A DNA stretch of 64,000 bases from Rhizobium sp. ICMP 5592 (GTDB lineage Bacteria; Pseudomonadota; Alphaproteobacteria; Rhizobiales; Rhizobiaceae), in NCBI RefSeq assembly GCF_009498525.1, contig NZ_QSNT01000001.1:921032-985031 (forward strand), read 5' to 3'. Position numbers and translations under genes: made by a program. The notes beneath the pieces are model-generated. The model was not told where the DNA came from and ran no database searches. It saw nothing but the letters and a program-made list of their open reading frames with translations. Shown piece by piece: positions 34,297-43,162 of this stretch; within the stretch, counting starts at the first letter, position 1, and each line of letters starts with the position of its first letter.

Positions 34297-34399
34297 GAAT
34301 GTCTCCGGTGATATAACCGGAACCAGACTAGGCTGAAGTCATTAAGATTCTGGCCAATGCTCGGAGTTTCGGGGCAGACAGGCAAGGCGCGGCGGCCAT

Positions 34400-35398
34400 T
34401 TACGCGCCGCCGGTCTTCCTGTTGACGAAGCTGAAGGCGAGGACGGCAAAGATCAGCACGCCGGTGCCGACCTGCTGCCAGTAGAAATTCAGCCCCGTCA
34501 GAAGCAGGCCGTTGGCGACGATGCTGAGCAGAAGTACGCCAAGAACGGTTCCCACAACATTCGGCCGGCCGAGCGGCGAAAGCGTCGTGCCGATGAAGGT
34601 CGCGCCGATGGCGTTGAGGAGAAAGGCGTTGCCGGAGAAGGGTATATAGACCGTGACTGTCGCCGTCAGGATCAGGCCGGCAATGGCAGAGATCAGGCCG
34701 ACGAGGATGAAGGTCACGGCAACGTGGCTGCGAAGCCCGATGCCGGAATAGCGTACGACGCTTGGCTGGATGCCGATCGAAAGCACCACACGGCCGAAGC
34801 GGGTACGAGCAAAGAGCGTGGCGGCGGCGGCAATGATGATAATCGCGATGATGAGCGGTACGGGAATGCCGGCAAGCGCACCATGACCGAGAAAGCGAAA
34901 CGCTTCCGGCACGCCGGTTGGCGGCAGATAGACCGGATTGCCGCCATTTGTCAGCAATTGCTGGATGCTGCGGCCGATGAAAAGTGTGCCGAGGGTCGCG
35001 AGGAACGGCGACACGCCGATCCCGGAGATCAGGATGGCGTTGAAAATGCCGACCGCCGCGCCCGCTGCCAGGCCCGCTAACACCGCAAGCGTCACTGGCT
35101 GGCCGGCAAGCACCAGCGAGACGAAAGCGAAGCTTGCGAAATCGACTGCTGTTCCGACCGAAAGGTCGATCCCACCGGAAGAGACGGCGAAGGTCATGGC
35201 GATCGAGACGATGGCAAGCAGCGTGAAATTGTTGACGAGAATGCTTTGCAGATTGCCAGGTGTCAGGAAGGTCGGCGTCGCGGCCGAGAAGATTGCAAAG
35301 ACGAAGAGAAGCGCCAGGATCAGGCCATATCGCGTAAGCACGGCGACCGCGCGACGCGGCCAAGCTTGCGATGGGGCGGCGGAATTCGAGAGCGACAT
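34400..35398 (-). CDS. Ribose-type ABC importer permease 2
   Basis: 332-residue BPD_transp_2 (RbsC-like) permease with about ten helices. Diagnostic segments are VSSGGIDLSVGTAVDFASF and GTTLSPLGRPNVVGTVLG. It starts 3 bases after the first permease stop. Having two different RbsC-like permeases implies a heterodimeric channel, as in autoinducer-2 (LsrCD) and rhamnose-type systems. Last gene of the operon; a GC-rich stem at its stop lacks a T-run. Confidence 0.92.
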   Translation of the reverse strand: MSLSNSAAPSQAWPRRAVAVLTRYGLILALLFVFAIFSAATPTFLTPGNLQSILVNNFTLLAIVSIAMTFAVSSGGIDLSVGTAVDFASFAFVSLVLAGQPVTLAVLAGLAAGAAVGIFNAILISGIGVSPFLATLGTLFIGRSIQQLLTNGGNPVYLPPTGVPEAFRFLGHGALAGIPVPLIIAIIIIAAAATLFARTRFGRVVLSIGIQPSVVRYSGIGLRSHVAVTFILVGLISAIAGLILTATVTVYIPFSGNAFLLNAIGATFIGTTLSPLGRPNVVGTVLGVLLLSIVANGLLLTGLNFYWQQVGTGVLIFAVLAFSFVNRKTGGA

Positions 35399-35400
35399 GA

Positions 35401-36423
35401 TCAGATCTCCCGCTTGCGCAACAAGGTCGTTGCTGAAACGACGATCAGGATGAGAAGGCCCTGAATGCCGTTAACCAGCGTGCTCGGCAGATTGAGAAGC
35501 TGGAAACCGTTGACGAGGAAGCCGACGAGCAGGGTGGAGAGCAGCGCTCCCGTAATCGTCGGAACCAGCCGTCGTGAAAAGACCGAGCCGAGCAGGGCGG
35601 CGGCAACGACCGGCAACAGCATTTCGCCGGATCCGGTGGTGCTGCCGCTGAGATAGGACACGGAAAGAATGCCGGCGATGCCGCCGCAAAGGCCGCTGGC
35701 GAGGAAAGCGCCGGCAAGCAGGCGCTTGAGCGGCAGGCCGGCGGCGCGCGCCGCATCCGGAAACTCTCCCACGGCATAAAGCCTGAGACCGAGCGGTGTA
35801 TATTGTACGATTGCCGCTACGATTGCCGTGAAGCCGAGAAGCACATAGGCAAGGACCGGAATGCCAAAGCTGTCGGAAGCCGAGAGCAGCGTCAGGAAAT
35901 CGGTGGACGCCGGCAGCACCGTGTTTTGCGTCAGCACCAGTTCCAGTCCGGCGACGATATTCATCACGGCAAGCGTGGCGAGCAGCGGCACGATACCGGC
36001 GAGTACGACTGCGGCGGCATTGACCGCACCGATCGCAAGGCCGGTCAGCAGCGTTGCGGCAATCGCCACGGCGTCGCCATAACCGAGCTGTGTCAGCGTC
36101 GCATAGACGGCGGCGCTGAGGCCCATGTTGGCGGCGAGCGAGAGGTCGATGCCGCCGGTGACGACATTGGCGCCGCCGGCGATCAGCACGATGGTCAGCC
36201 CGATCGCCAGCACGCCCGAAATGGCGGACTGGCCGAGCACATTGCCGATATTACCGATGCTGAGAAAGTAAGGCGCTGTCAGCGAGAAGACGACAAGGAT
36301 CAGGGCAAAGGTGATCAGTGAGCCAAAGCGCAGAGCCGTCGCCGCGATATTGCCGCCCGCGCGGGCTGGCGTTTGCGCAGCAGTAAAGTCGGCGACAGGA
36401 GCGTATTGGATGTCAGCCGACAT
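35401..36423 (-). CDS. Ribose-type ABC importer permease 1
   Basis: 340 residues from the ATG at 36423, overlapping the ATPase stop by 11 bases. RbsC-like core with about ten helices; the signature reads GGANVVTGGIDLSLAANMGL, a variant of the usual GGIDLSVG loop, and GSVFSRRLVPTITG near the C-terminus. Partner of the 34400-35398 permease. Confidence 0.92.
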   Translation of the reverse strand: MSADIQYAPVADFTAAQTPARAGGNIAATALRFGSLITFALILVVFSLTAPYFLSIGNIGNVLGQSAISGVLAIGLTIVLIAGGANVVTGGIDLSLAANMGLSAAVYATLTQLGYGDAVAIAATLLTGLAIGAVNAAAVVLAGIVPLLATLAVMNIVAGLELVLTQNTVLPASTDFLTLLSASDSFGIPVLAYVLLGFTAIVAAIVQYTPLGLRLYAVGEFPDAARAAGLPLKRLLAGAFLASGLCGGIAGILSVSYLSGSTTGSGEMLLPVVAAALLGSVFSRRLVPTITGALLSTLLVGFLVNGFQLLNLPSTLVNGIQGLLILIVVSATTLLRKREI

Positions 36424-37963
36424 GGCGCAGTCCTCCCGAGGCGCCTGACGATTCCGCCAGCACCTCATCCGTTGTGGTTTCCGACGAGACGAATTCGCGG
36501 GTCACGCGGCCGCGAAAGAGTACGAGGATGCGATCGGTGATGCCGATCAGTTCGGGCAGGTCCGAGGACAGCACGATGATACCAGCACCGCGGGCGGCGA
36601 GTTCGCCGATCAGCGTGTAGATTTCCACCTTGGAGCCGATATCGACGCCGACGGTGGGTTCGTCGAGCAGATAGATTTCGGAATGGCGGCTCAGCCACTT
36701 GGCGATCGCCACTTTCTGCTGATTGCCGCCGGAGAGCGTGCGTACCAGCGCTTCGCGTCCGGCGGCCTTGATCTGCAGGCGCTTGATAAGATCGTCGGTG
36801 TCTCGGCGTTCGCGCTTGCGATCGAGGAAGCCGAAGCGCGTGTAGCGGGCAAGGCTCGACAGGGTGATGTTTTCGGCGAGGCTCAGATCAAGCGCGACGC
36901 CATGGCCACGCCGGTCTTCCGGCACCAGGGCGATCTGCCGTTCCACAGCCTCTGTCGGACTGACGCTCCGCGCCGGTTTGCCGGCAACCTCGATATGACC
37001 GGAGGAAGCTTTCTCCAGGCCGAAAAGCGTGCGAACAAGATCCTTGGCGCCGGAGCCGAGAAGGCCGGTGATGCCGAGTATCTCGCCGCGACGAAGGGTG
37101 AAACTGATATCGGAGAAGCGGTTCGTCGCCATCAGCCCCTCGACCTTGAGGATCTCCTCGCCAAGCTCGATCTGGCGCTTCGGGAACATGTCGGCGATAT
37201 CCCGCTCGACCATCAGGCGGGCGATAGCGCCGGCCGATGTCTCGGCTATCGGCAGTGAGGCGACGTCGAGGCCGTTGCGCATGACGGTCACCTGGTCGCA
37301 GAGCTCCTCAATCTCGTTGAGGTAATGCGAGATGTAGATGATGGTCACGCCTTCATCGCGCAGGCGCCGGATCAGCCGGAAGAGGATATCGGCCTCGCGT
37401 CGGATCAGCGCGGCCGTCGGCTCGTCGAAAACCAGAACCTTCGGTTGGTTGAGAAGGGCACGGGTGATCTGCACGATCTGCTTTTCGGCCGTGGACAGCT
37501 CGCTGATCAGAGCCTTGCTGGGCAGGTTGATGCCGAAATAGTTGGCGAGCAGGTCGCCCGCACGTCGCTGCATGCGCCGGCGGTCGAGAAAGGGCGTACG
37601 GCCGATGCGCGGTTCGCGGCCGAGAAAGAGCGCTTCCCCGACGGTGAAGGTCGGCACCAGCAACCGGTCCTGATGAATGAAATGGATGCCGAGTTCTTCG
37701 GCGAGATGCGGCGTCAGATGATCGAAGGATTGCCCCTCGACTTCGATCCGGCCTTCGTCTGGCCGGTGCAGGCCGGCAAGCAGCTTGATCAGCGTCGATT
37801 TGCCGGCGCCATTCTGGCCAACGAGACCGTGGACGGTGCCGCGGCGCACGGCAAGCGATGCGCCGGCCAGCGCTTGCGCGCCACCGAAATGTTTCACGAC
37901 CCTGTCGAAGCGAATGACATGATCATCCGACTGTGGTGGCGCCAAAGGCGAAGATGCCGTCAT
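36413..37963 (-). CDS. Ribose-type ABC importer ATPase (two domains, RbsA-like)
   Basis: 516 residues with two fused nucleotide-binding domains. Domain 1: Walker A GQNGAGKST, signature-region LISELSTAEKQ, Walker B VLVFDEPTAAL. Domain 2: degenerate Walker A GLLGSGAKD, as usual for RbsA, signature LSGGNQQK, Walker B IYLLDEPTVGVDIGSK. Start at 37963; the longer frame runs through the hairpin region. Second gene of the operon. Confidence 0.93.
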   Translation of the reverse strand: MTASSPLAPPQSDDHVIRFDRVVKHFGGAQALAGASLAVRRGTVHGLVGQNGAGKSTLIKLLAGLHRPDEGRIEVEGQSFDHLTPHLAEELGIHFIHQDRLLVPTFTVGEALFLGREPRIGRTPFLDRRRMQRRAGDLLANYFGINLPSKALISELSTAEKQIVQITRALLNQPKVLVFDEPTAALIRREADILFRLIRRLRDEGVTIIYISHYLNEIEELCDQVTVMRNGLDVASLPIAETSAGAIARLMVERDIADMFPKRQIELGEEILKVEGLMATNRFSDISFTLRRGEILGITGLLGSGAKDLVRTLFGLEKASSGHIEVAGKPARSVSPTEAVERQIALVPEDRRGHGVALDLSLAENITLSSLARYTRFGFLDRKRERRDTDDLIKRLQIKAAGREALVRTLSGGNQQKVAIAKWLSRHSEIYLLDEPTVGVDIGSKVEIYTLIGELAARGAGIIVLSSDLPELIGITDRILVLFRGRVTREFVSSETTTDEVLAESSGASGGLRHVG

Positions 37964-37982
37964 TGGGAGGCTCCGATGGAGG

Positions 37983-38012
37983 CTTGGCGAGGCGGAAGGT
38001 CGCCTCGCCAAG
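37983..38012 (-). promoter_or_regulatory. Intercistronic hairpin between ribose-type binding-protein and ATPase genes
   Basis: A perfect 12-bp stem (37983-37994 with 38001-38012, 6-nt loop) starts 7 bases after the binding-protein stop. No T-run. It likely protects the binding-protein mRNA from 3' decay or partially ends transcription. Confidence 0.65.
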
Positions 38013-38019
38013 GGCTATG

Positions 38020-39027
38020 TCAGCCGATGCCGAGTTTCTTGACGACTTCGGCGACGTTGGCCTTGTTGGCCAGAAGCGCCGGCACATAGGTCTCGCGCGG
38101 CAAGGTCTGGCCGGCCAGGAGCTTGGCGACATTGCGGATCGCCGTGCGACCGATTTCGGCCGGCTGCTGTGCCGCGTCTGCGCCTGCCGGCGAATTCGGG
38201 TCGGCGACCAGTTGCAGCACTTCCGGGCTTCCATCGACGCCATAGGTGCGGATTTCGGTGCGGCCGGCGGCGGCAATCGCCTGCGTCGCGCCAAGCTGCG
38301 GAATGTCCCAAGCGGACCAGATCGCCTTGATCGAGCCCTTCTCCGGATATTTGTTCAGGAGTGCGGTAATCTGGGTGAAGGCATCCTGGACGGTGTTCGG
38401 GATCACGTCGCGCAGTTCCGGCTGGATGATCTTCACCTTCGGGAAATACTTGATGACGTTGACGAGCTGGTCGTAGCGGATCGCGCAGGGTGTAACGCCG
38501 TAGAAGCCGTTGAAGACAAGGATATTGCCTTCGCCGCCGATGTCGGACACGAGCTGAAGGGCCAGATCCTTGCCGATGCCCCAATTATCGGAAGTCGTGT
38601 TGTTGATCGAGTTGGTCGAGCCGACATCCACGGTCAGCACCGGAATACCGGCATCGCGGGCCTTCTTCAGCCAGGGGTCGATGACGCTGAGCGTGCCGAG
38701 GATCTGCACGATCGCATCGGGCTTCTGGGCGATGAGCGTCTGCAACTGCGACACCAGCTTGCCGTCGTTGCGGCCGGCGTCGACCGCGATCGGCTCGCCG
38801 CCGAGGCGCTTAACTTCTGCGATCTGGGCATTATAGGCCTGAAGGTCGAAATAGTGGTCGGTGCCGGTCGCGCTGATGGCGATGCGCTTGCCCTTCAGTG
38901 ACAGGCCATCATCGGCCGCTGCCACCTGGCTGGCAAAAAGGCCTGCTCCGGCAAAGGTCGCACCGGTGACGGCTGCGAGCTTCAGGATCTCCCGGCGGCC
39001 AAAGCCGGATCTGTCGTGTTCTGTCAT
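38020..39027 (-). CDS. Ribose-type ABC substrate-binding protein with Tat signal
   Basis: 335-residue class I periplasmic binding protein (Peripla_BP_4). A twin-arginine signal (FGRREILKLAAVTG, hydrophobic core, cleavage near VAA-ADD) implies Tat export. Mature features are KGKRIAISATGTDHYFDLQA, KPDAIVQILGTLSVIDPWL, GIPVLTVDVGS and IKAIWSAWDIPQLG. First gene of a four-gene operon (binding protein, ATPase, two permeases). The ligand is probably a sugar or polyol; nothing catabolic is attached, so it cannot be narrowed. Confidence 0.92.
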   Translation of the reverse strand: MTEHDRSGFGRREILKLAAVTGATFAGAGLFASQVAAADDGLSLKGKRIAISATGTDHYFDLQAYNAQIAEVKRLGGEPIAVDAGRNDGKLVSQLQTLIAQKPDAIVQILGTLSVIDPWLKKARDAGIPVLTVDVGSTNSINNTTSDNWGIGKDLALQLVSDIGGEGNILVFNGFYGVTPCAIRYDQLVNVIKYFPKVKIIQPELRDVIPNTVQDAFTQITALLNKYPEKGSIKAIWSAWDIPQLGATQAIAAAGRTEIRTYGVDGSPEVLQLVADPNSPAGADAAQQPAEIGRTAIRNVAKLLAGQTLPRETYVPALLANKANVAEVVKKLGIG

Positions 39028-39049
39028 GGAATGTTCTCTCCGTGTTTAT

Positions 39050-39078
39050 ACCCCACAAAATATATGGATTTATGGGGT
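39050..39078. promoter_or_regulatory. Inverted repeat upstream of the ribose-type operon
   Basis: An imperfect inverted repeat with arms ACCCCACAAAAT (39050-39061) and ATTTATGGGGT (39068-39078), 6-nt AT-rich spacer, lies 23 bases before the binding-protein start. It is a candidate operator; no regulator gene lies next to the operon. Confidence 0.45.
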
Positions 39079-39200
39079 TTGAGAGGAACAGCATTCCAAA
39101 AGAGCGCGGTCGAAGGAAAGTTCTCTCATCAAAGGCAATGTAGCTGCAATGGTAAAATTCCACGCCGCCAATTTCTCAAAAGAGGCGGAATGACCGGGAA

Positions 39201-39479
39201 CTATTCCGGATAAGCGGAGGCAACAACCGAAATATGAGAAATTCTCTCCTCGTTGGCGGCACGGATCAGGGCTTCCCTGACCGCTTCCGGAGGGACGACA
39301 TCGTGCAAGGCGTCCAGGCAGGTTCTGACTGCCACGACGTATTCTTCGCCATCATCGCTCGGCCAGTCCGAAATCAGCGTTACTGCCGCATCCCGGACCG
39401 ATTTAATGATCCTGTATTTTTCTCTGCCACGCACGACGAGCCTCAGCGCGGGAAACTGATGCGAAGTGTGCCATTTCAT
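39201..39479 (-). CDS. DUF982 family protein
   Basis: 92 residues matching the rhizobial DUF982 pattern: an N-terminal beta segment, KSVRDAAVTLISDWPSDDG, then CLDALHDVVPPEAVREALI and a final Ala-rich helix. DUF982 paralogues are numerous in Rhizobiaceae genomes and of unknown function; some are induced by stress or carried on plasmids. It is monocistronic and flanked by noncoding sequence on both sides. Confidence 0.82.
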   Translation of the reverse strand: MKWHTSHQFPALRLVVRGREKYRIIKSVRDAAVTLISDWPSDDGEEYVVAVRTCLDALHDVVPPEAVREALIRAANEERISHISVVASAYPE

Positions 39480-39956
39480 AACGCATGGTCTCCGAATCGT
39501 TAGAACATTGGTAACTAAGCAAGAACCGTTCCAAGCAAGTCGCTGCGCAAGAACAGTTTGGCAGCGAACGTCTACTGGCGAAAAACGGCTAAGCGCACTG
39601 CCGAAGATCGGCGAAGAATGAGGCTACATGTATGAACACGGAGACCGAGGTCCGACATCCTTGCCGGAGTGCAGACGCCGATCTGCATCTTATGATAAAA
39701 TTTCTCATTCTAAATACTACACTTCTGGATGCATTTGAAGCTCTATTCGACAAGTTGCTCCGCAGCGCTCGGCCAGCTCCTCAAAATGAGAGTTTACAAT
39801 ACGAACTAGTTCGTACATTATTGTGCCGGGAGCTTGGGAGGAGTTACCGTCTGGCCGGTCTTGCATTGGAGGACCGACATCGCAGTCAATCTTCCCATTC
39901 GCCGTCGGCTGGCTTGGCGCGACGGCTTATCCAATAGTCCATTGGGAGGAGACGTC
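39480..39956. other. Regulatory gap before the MFS transporter gene
   Basis: 477 bases. The first half is AT-rich with no supported gene (a 101-residue frame at 39632-39937 runs across the operator and has no ribosome site). The second half contains the TetR operator-promoter (39793-39815), a 5' leader of about 130 bases and the GGGAGGAG ribosome site at 39944-39951. Confidence 0.6.
39793..39820 (+). promoter_or_regulatory. Promoter of the MFS gene with TetR-type operator
   Basis: The perfect 16-bp palindrome TACGAACTAGTTCGTA (39800-39815) lies just after a TTTACA -35-like box (39793-39798) and overlaps a TACATT -10-like box. The same 16-mer, inside a 24-base identical block, occurs at 42146-42161 before the dehydrogenase gene. 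It is the probable site of the TetR protein encoded between them. Confidence 0.82.
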
Positions 39957-41294
39957 ATGCAGACATCAACGGGAATAAGGACACCGAAGCGTGCAGCGCT
40001 TGCAAGCTGGCTGGGCAGCGCGGTGGAATATTACGACTTTTTTGTTTACGGCACCGCAGCTGCCCTGATCTTTCCGAAGATCTTCTTTTCATCCGCGGAT
40101 CCGCAAGCCGCCGCCATGGCCTCGTTTGCAACCTTCGGTGTTGCCTATATCACCCGCCCGCTCGGCGCAGTCGTTCTCGGTCACATCGGCGACAAGTTCG
40201 GCCGCAAGAAGGTTCTGACCTTTACCCTGCTGCTGATGGGCTTTTCCACGTTCCTCATCGGGTGTTTGCCGACTTACGACCATGTCGGCGTTCTCGCTCC
40301 TATCCTCCTCGTCATCGCACGATTGCTGCAGGGGATTTCGGCTGCCGGAGAGCAGGCGGGCGCGAACTCCATGACGCTCGAACACGCACCTGAGCATCGA
40401 CGGGCATTTTTCACTAGTTTTACCCTGAGCGGTACACAAACCGGCCTCATCCTTGCGACCTTGGTGTTTATCCCGATCTCCAGACTGTCGGAAGAAGACC
40501 TTCTGGCGTGGGGGTGGCGCATCCCATTCTTCCTGAGCGTCGTCGTCGTTTTCGTCGGGTTCTGGGTGCGCCGGACGCTTGCGGAAACGCCTGCTTTCGT
40601 TGAGGAAGCCAAGAAGGGCGAAGTGGAAGGCGTGCCGCTGATAACGCTATTCAGCAATTACTGGATGGATGTGGTTCGTATCGTCTTTGCCGCGCTGATC
40701 TCCGTCGTCAGCACGATCTTCAGCGTTTTCACGCTGTCCTATGCGGTCAACACCATGCATATCGACCGCTCGCTGATGCTGACGGTCCTCGTCCTTGCGA
40801 ATGTTGCCGCGCTGGTGGCAATCCCGCTCTGGGCGATGTTGGCGGACCGGATCGGTCGCAAGCCGGTCTTCATCCTCGGCGCCCTGGGTTGCGCCATTCT
40901 GATCTGGCCTTACATCTGGGCGATCAGCCAGGGCAACCTGACACTGATCTTCGTCCTCGGTATCCTGCTCTCGGGCATCATCTATAGTGCCTCGAACGGT
41001 GTTTGGCCGGCGCTCTACGGCGAAATGTTCGATACGCGCGTGCGCCTGTCGGGCATGGCGATTGGCACACAGATCGGTTTCGCTCTTGGCGGCTTCGCAC
41101 CGACCATCAGTGCCGCCCTGCTGGGCACAGGCCCGACCGGCTGGATGCCGGTTGCGGCCTTTACCTCCATCACGGCGGTGATCGCGGCGATTTCCGCCGC
41201 CACGGCATCGGAGACCTTCAAGACCCCGATGGTGCAGCTTGGCAGGCAGAAGAACCAGGGTTTGCCGGCACCGGCGGGCAAGCAGTCCGTCTGA
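39957..41294 (+). CDS. MFS transporter, metabolite:H+ symporter (ShiA-like) family
   Basis: 445 residues with 12 predicted helices. MHS-type markers are ASWLGSAVEYYDFFVYGTAA at the N-terminus, the loop 2-3 motif GHIGDKFGRKKVL, RLLQGISAAGEQAGA in helix 4 and GWRIPFFLS. Relatives carry shikimate, alpha-ketoglutarate, proline/betaine or citrate with protons. Start at 39957 follows GGGAGGAG; a longer frame upstream crosses the promoter. The shared operator with a shikimate/quinate dehydrogenase gene makes shikimate, quinate or a similar hydroaromatic acid the likely cargo. Confidence 0.9.
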   Translation: MQTSTGIRTPKRAALASWLGSAVEYYDFFVYGTAAALIFPKIFFSSADPQAAAMASFATFGVAYITRPLGAVVLGHIGDKFGRKKVLTFTLLLMGFSTFLIGCLPTYDHVGVLAPILLVIARLLQGISAAGEQAGANSMTLEHAPEHRRAFFTSFTLSGTQTGLILATLVFIPISRLSEEDLLAWGWRIPFFLSVVVVFVGFWVRRTLAETPAFVEEAKKGEVEGVPLITLFSNYWMDVVRIVFAALISVVSTIFSVFTLSYAVNTMHIDRSLMLTVLVLANVAALVAIPLWAMLADRIGRKPVFILGALGCAILIWPYIWAISQGNLTLIFVLGILLSGIIYSASNGVWPALYGEMFDTRVRLSGMAIGTQIGFALGGFAPTISAALLGTGPTGWMPVAAFTSITAVIAAISAATASETFKTPMVQLGRQKNQGLPAPAGKQSV

Positions 41295-41308
41295 CGACAG
41301 AGCTTATC

Positions 41309-41337
41309 GGCGCCGTTATCATCGCGATGACGGCGCC
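41309..41337 (+). terminator. Candidate terminator after the MFS gene
   Basis: A bulged stem (41309-41315 with 41331-41337, then 41319-41322 with 41327-41330, CGCG loop) lies 15 bases after the MFS stop. No T-run follows, so termination is uncertain. Confidence 0.4.
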
Positions 41338-41423
41338 AGCTCGGGCATGCCTTATTTGACTGGTTGCCAATGGTGGGGATACTCGTGTGAACGTTCGATT
41401 CCACCCCTTGAGGCGAGTTCAGC

Positions 41424-42092
41424 ATGCGTAAGACCCAATCGGTGAAAATTGAAAGCCGATCGAGAAAGAACGATCCTGATGCCACCAAGGAAAACATTCT
41501 TCGCATAGCGTCTGAAGAGTTCGTTGCCTCGGGATTTGCGGGCGCGCGCGTCGACGAGATCGCCGAGCGCACGAAGACCTCGAAGCGGATGATCTACTAC
41601 TATTTCGGCGGCAAGGAAGGGCTCTATCTTGCGGTGCTGGAGCAGGCCTACACCAAGATCCGCAGCCTGGAAGGCGCGCTCGATCTGCAAAACATGCCGC
41701 CCGTGCAGGCGATGCGGAAACTGATCGAAAGCACCTTCGACCATGACGATCAGAACCCTGATTTCGTCAGGCTTGTCAGCGTCGAAAACATCCACCGCGC
41801 CGAGAATATGAAACGCTCGAGCGTTCTGTCCGAGACGAACATCGTCGTCATCGACATCATCTCCGATATCTTGCGGCGCGGCTATGAGGATGGCAGTTTC
41901 CAGCGGAAGGTCGATCCCATTGATCTGCATATGATGATCAGCGCCCAATGCTTCTTTCGTGTTTCGAACCGTTATACATTCGGCGCTATTTTCAACCGTG
42001 ATCTTTCCGAGGAAGACACAAAAACGCGCCATAAATCAATGATTTGTGACGCCGTCATTGCCTTTTTGAAAGCGCCCGGAACTAGCGACTAG
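41424..42092 (+). CDS. TetR/AcrR-family transcriptional regulator
   Basis: 222 residues with an N-terminal helix-turn-helix (about 22-68; FAGARVDEIAERTKTSKRM then IYYYFGGKEGLY) and an all-helical ligand-binding domain ending in ISAQCFFRVSNRYTFGAIF, as in RutR-like TetR members. It lies between the MFS and dehydrogenase genes, on the same strand, and its own promoter region has no copy of the 16-bp operator found before those two genes. It is thus probably a repressor of both, responding to a hydroaromatic acid, without direct autoregulation unless by read-through. Confidence 0.88.
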   Translation: MRKTQSVKIESRSRKNDPDATKENILRIASEEFVASGFAGARVDEIAERTKTSKRMIYYYFGGKEGLYLAVLEQAYTKIRSLEGALDLQNMPPVQAMRKLIESTFDHDDQNPDFVRLVSVENIHRAENMKRSSVLSETNIVVIDIISDILRRGYEDGSFQRKVDPIDLHMMISAQCFFRVSNRYTFGAIFNRDLSEEDTKTRHKSMICDAVIAFLKAPGTSD

Positions 42093-42138
42093 GACGTATT
42101 TTCTCCTTGATAGTTCATTCACTTCGACGTGCCTCGCA

Positions 42139-42165
42139 TTGACAATACGAACTAGTTCGTACATT
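42139..42165 (+). promoter_or_regulatory. Promoter of the dehydrogenase gene with TetR-type operator
   Basis: A consensus -35 TTGACA (42139-42144) is followed directly by the perfect palindrome TACGAACTAGTTCGTA (42146-42161) and a TACATT -10-like box (42160-42165; spacing 15) or CATTTT (spacing 17). The operator therefore fills the spacer. It is identical to the copy at 39800-39815. Confidence 0.82.
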
Positions 42166-42217
42166 TTTGACGTCATCATTTTGTTGATGATGCCTGGGAG
42201 AGAGTCGGAGGATAGTT

Positions 42218-43102
42218 GTGTCGGAAGTACTGATTGCACCGCAGGTGCTGCGTGTTGGCCTCATTGGAGCGGGTATCGGCGGGTCGCTCTCGCCGGCTAT
42301 GCATATGCAGGAAGGCTCGCGTCTCGGGCTGGACTATATTTACGACATCATCGACCTGCAGCAACTCGGCTGCACCGTGTCTGATCTCCCCAGGCTCATC
42401 GAGGATGCCGAGAAGAACGGTTTTGCCGGGCTCAACATCACGCATCCCTGCAAGCAGGCCGCGGTCGCGCTCGTGGATGAGCTATCCGCGGACGCCGCCG
42501 TGCTGCGCTCTATCAACACGCTCGTCTTTCGCAACGGGCGCCGGTTCGGACACAATACCGACTGGTGGGGCTTTGCCGAGAGCTTCCGGCGTGGCCTGTC
42601 GGGCGCCTCTCTCGAGCGCGTCGTCCAGCTTGGCGCGGGCGGGGCGGGCGTTGCCGTTGCCCATGCCGTTGCCGGCATGGGTGCAAAATCCATCGAGATC
42701 TATGATCTCGATCCGGCGAAGGTCAGTGCGCTGATTTCGCAAATTCAATCGGCACATCCGCATTGCGTCTTCGTCGCCGGCAAGGATTTACCAGCCGCGC
42801 TGCGGGAAGCAACGGGGCTGGTTCACGCCACCCCGACCGGCATGCTCGGCCATCCCGGTTTGCCGCTCGACGAAGCGCTGATCGATGCGCGCTTCTGGGT
42901 CGCCGATATCGTCTATTTCCCGCTTGAGACCGAGCTTGTCAAAGCCGCCAAAAGCAAGGGGTGCCGGGTATTGGACGGCGGCGGCATGGCTGTTTTCCAG
43001 GCCGTCGGCGCCTTTGAACTCTTCACCGGCCGCCAGGCGGATTCGAGCCGCATGATCGCGCATTTCAAGTCGCTGCAAGCGCGATTGACTGTCGGCTCTT
43101 AA
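42218..43102 (+). CDS. Shikimate/quinate dehydrogenase family protein (AroE-like, probably catabolic)
   Basis: 294 residues, GTG start at 42218 with a GGAGG site. The substrate site has SLSPAMH (S23, S25), NITHPCK with catalytic K79, and NTDWWGF with D115; the nucleotide-binding loop is GAGGAGVA (139-146). The GSRLGLDYIYDIID stretch after PAMH resembles catabolic quinate/shikimate dehydrogenases (QsuD type) more than biosynthetic AroE. It would oxidise quinate or shikimate with NAD(P)+ after uptake by the co-regulated MFS carrier. The later steps (dehydroquinate and dehydroshikimate dehydratases) are not in the window. Confidence 0.9.
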   Translation: MSEVLIAPQVLRVGLIGAGIGGSLSPAMHMQEGSRLGLDYIYDIIDLQQLGCTVSDLPRLIEDAEKNGFAGLNITHPCKQAAVALVDELSADAAVLRSINTLVFRNGRRFGHNTDWWGFAESFRRGLSGASLERVVQLGAGGAGVAVAHAVAGMGAKSIEIYDLDPAKVSALISQIQSAHPHCVFVAGKDLPAALREATGLVHATPTGMLGHPGLPLDEALIDARFWVADIVYFPLETELVKAAKSKGCRVLDGGGMAVFQAVGAFELFTGRQADSSRMIAHFKSLQARLTVGS

Positions 43103-43162
43103 GCCGCACGTTATAGCCAGCAGCAGATGGCGAGATCCCGTCATCTGCGTGATTGAATGTGC

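Noticed and set aside
34390..34412. GC-rich 7-bp stem at the stop of the ribose-type permease gene, considered as a terminator
   Set aside because: It overlaps the last codons, has no T-run, and such stems are expected by chance in GC-rich coding ends.
39632..39937. 101-codon frame before the MFS gene
   Set aside because: It runs through the TetR operator and promoter, has no ribosome site and no recognisable family.
43123..43148. 7-bp stem after the dehydrogenase gene, considered as a terminator
   Set aside because: Large loop and no T-run; not strong enough to list.
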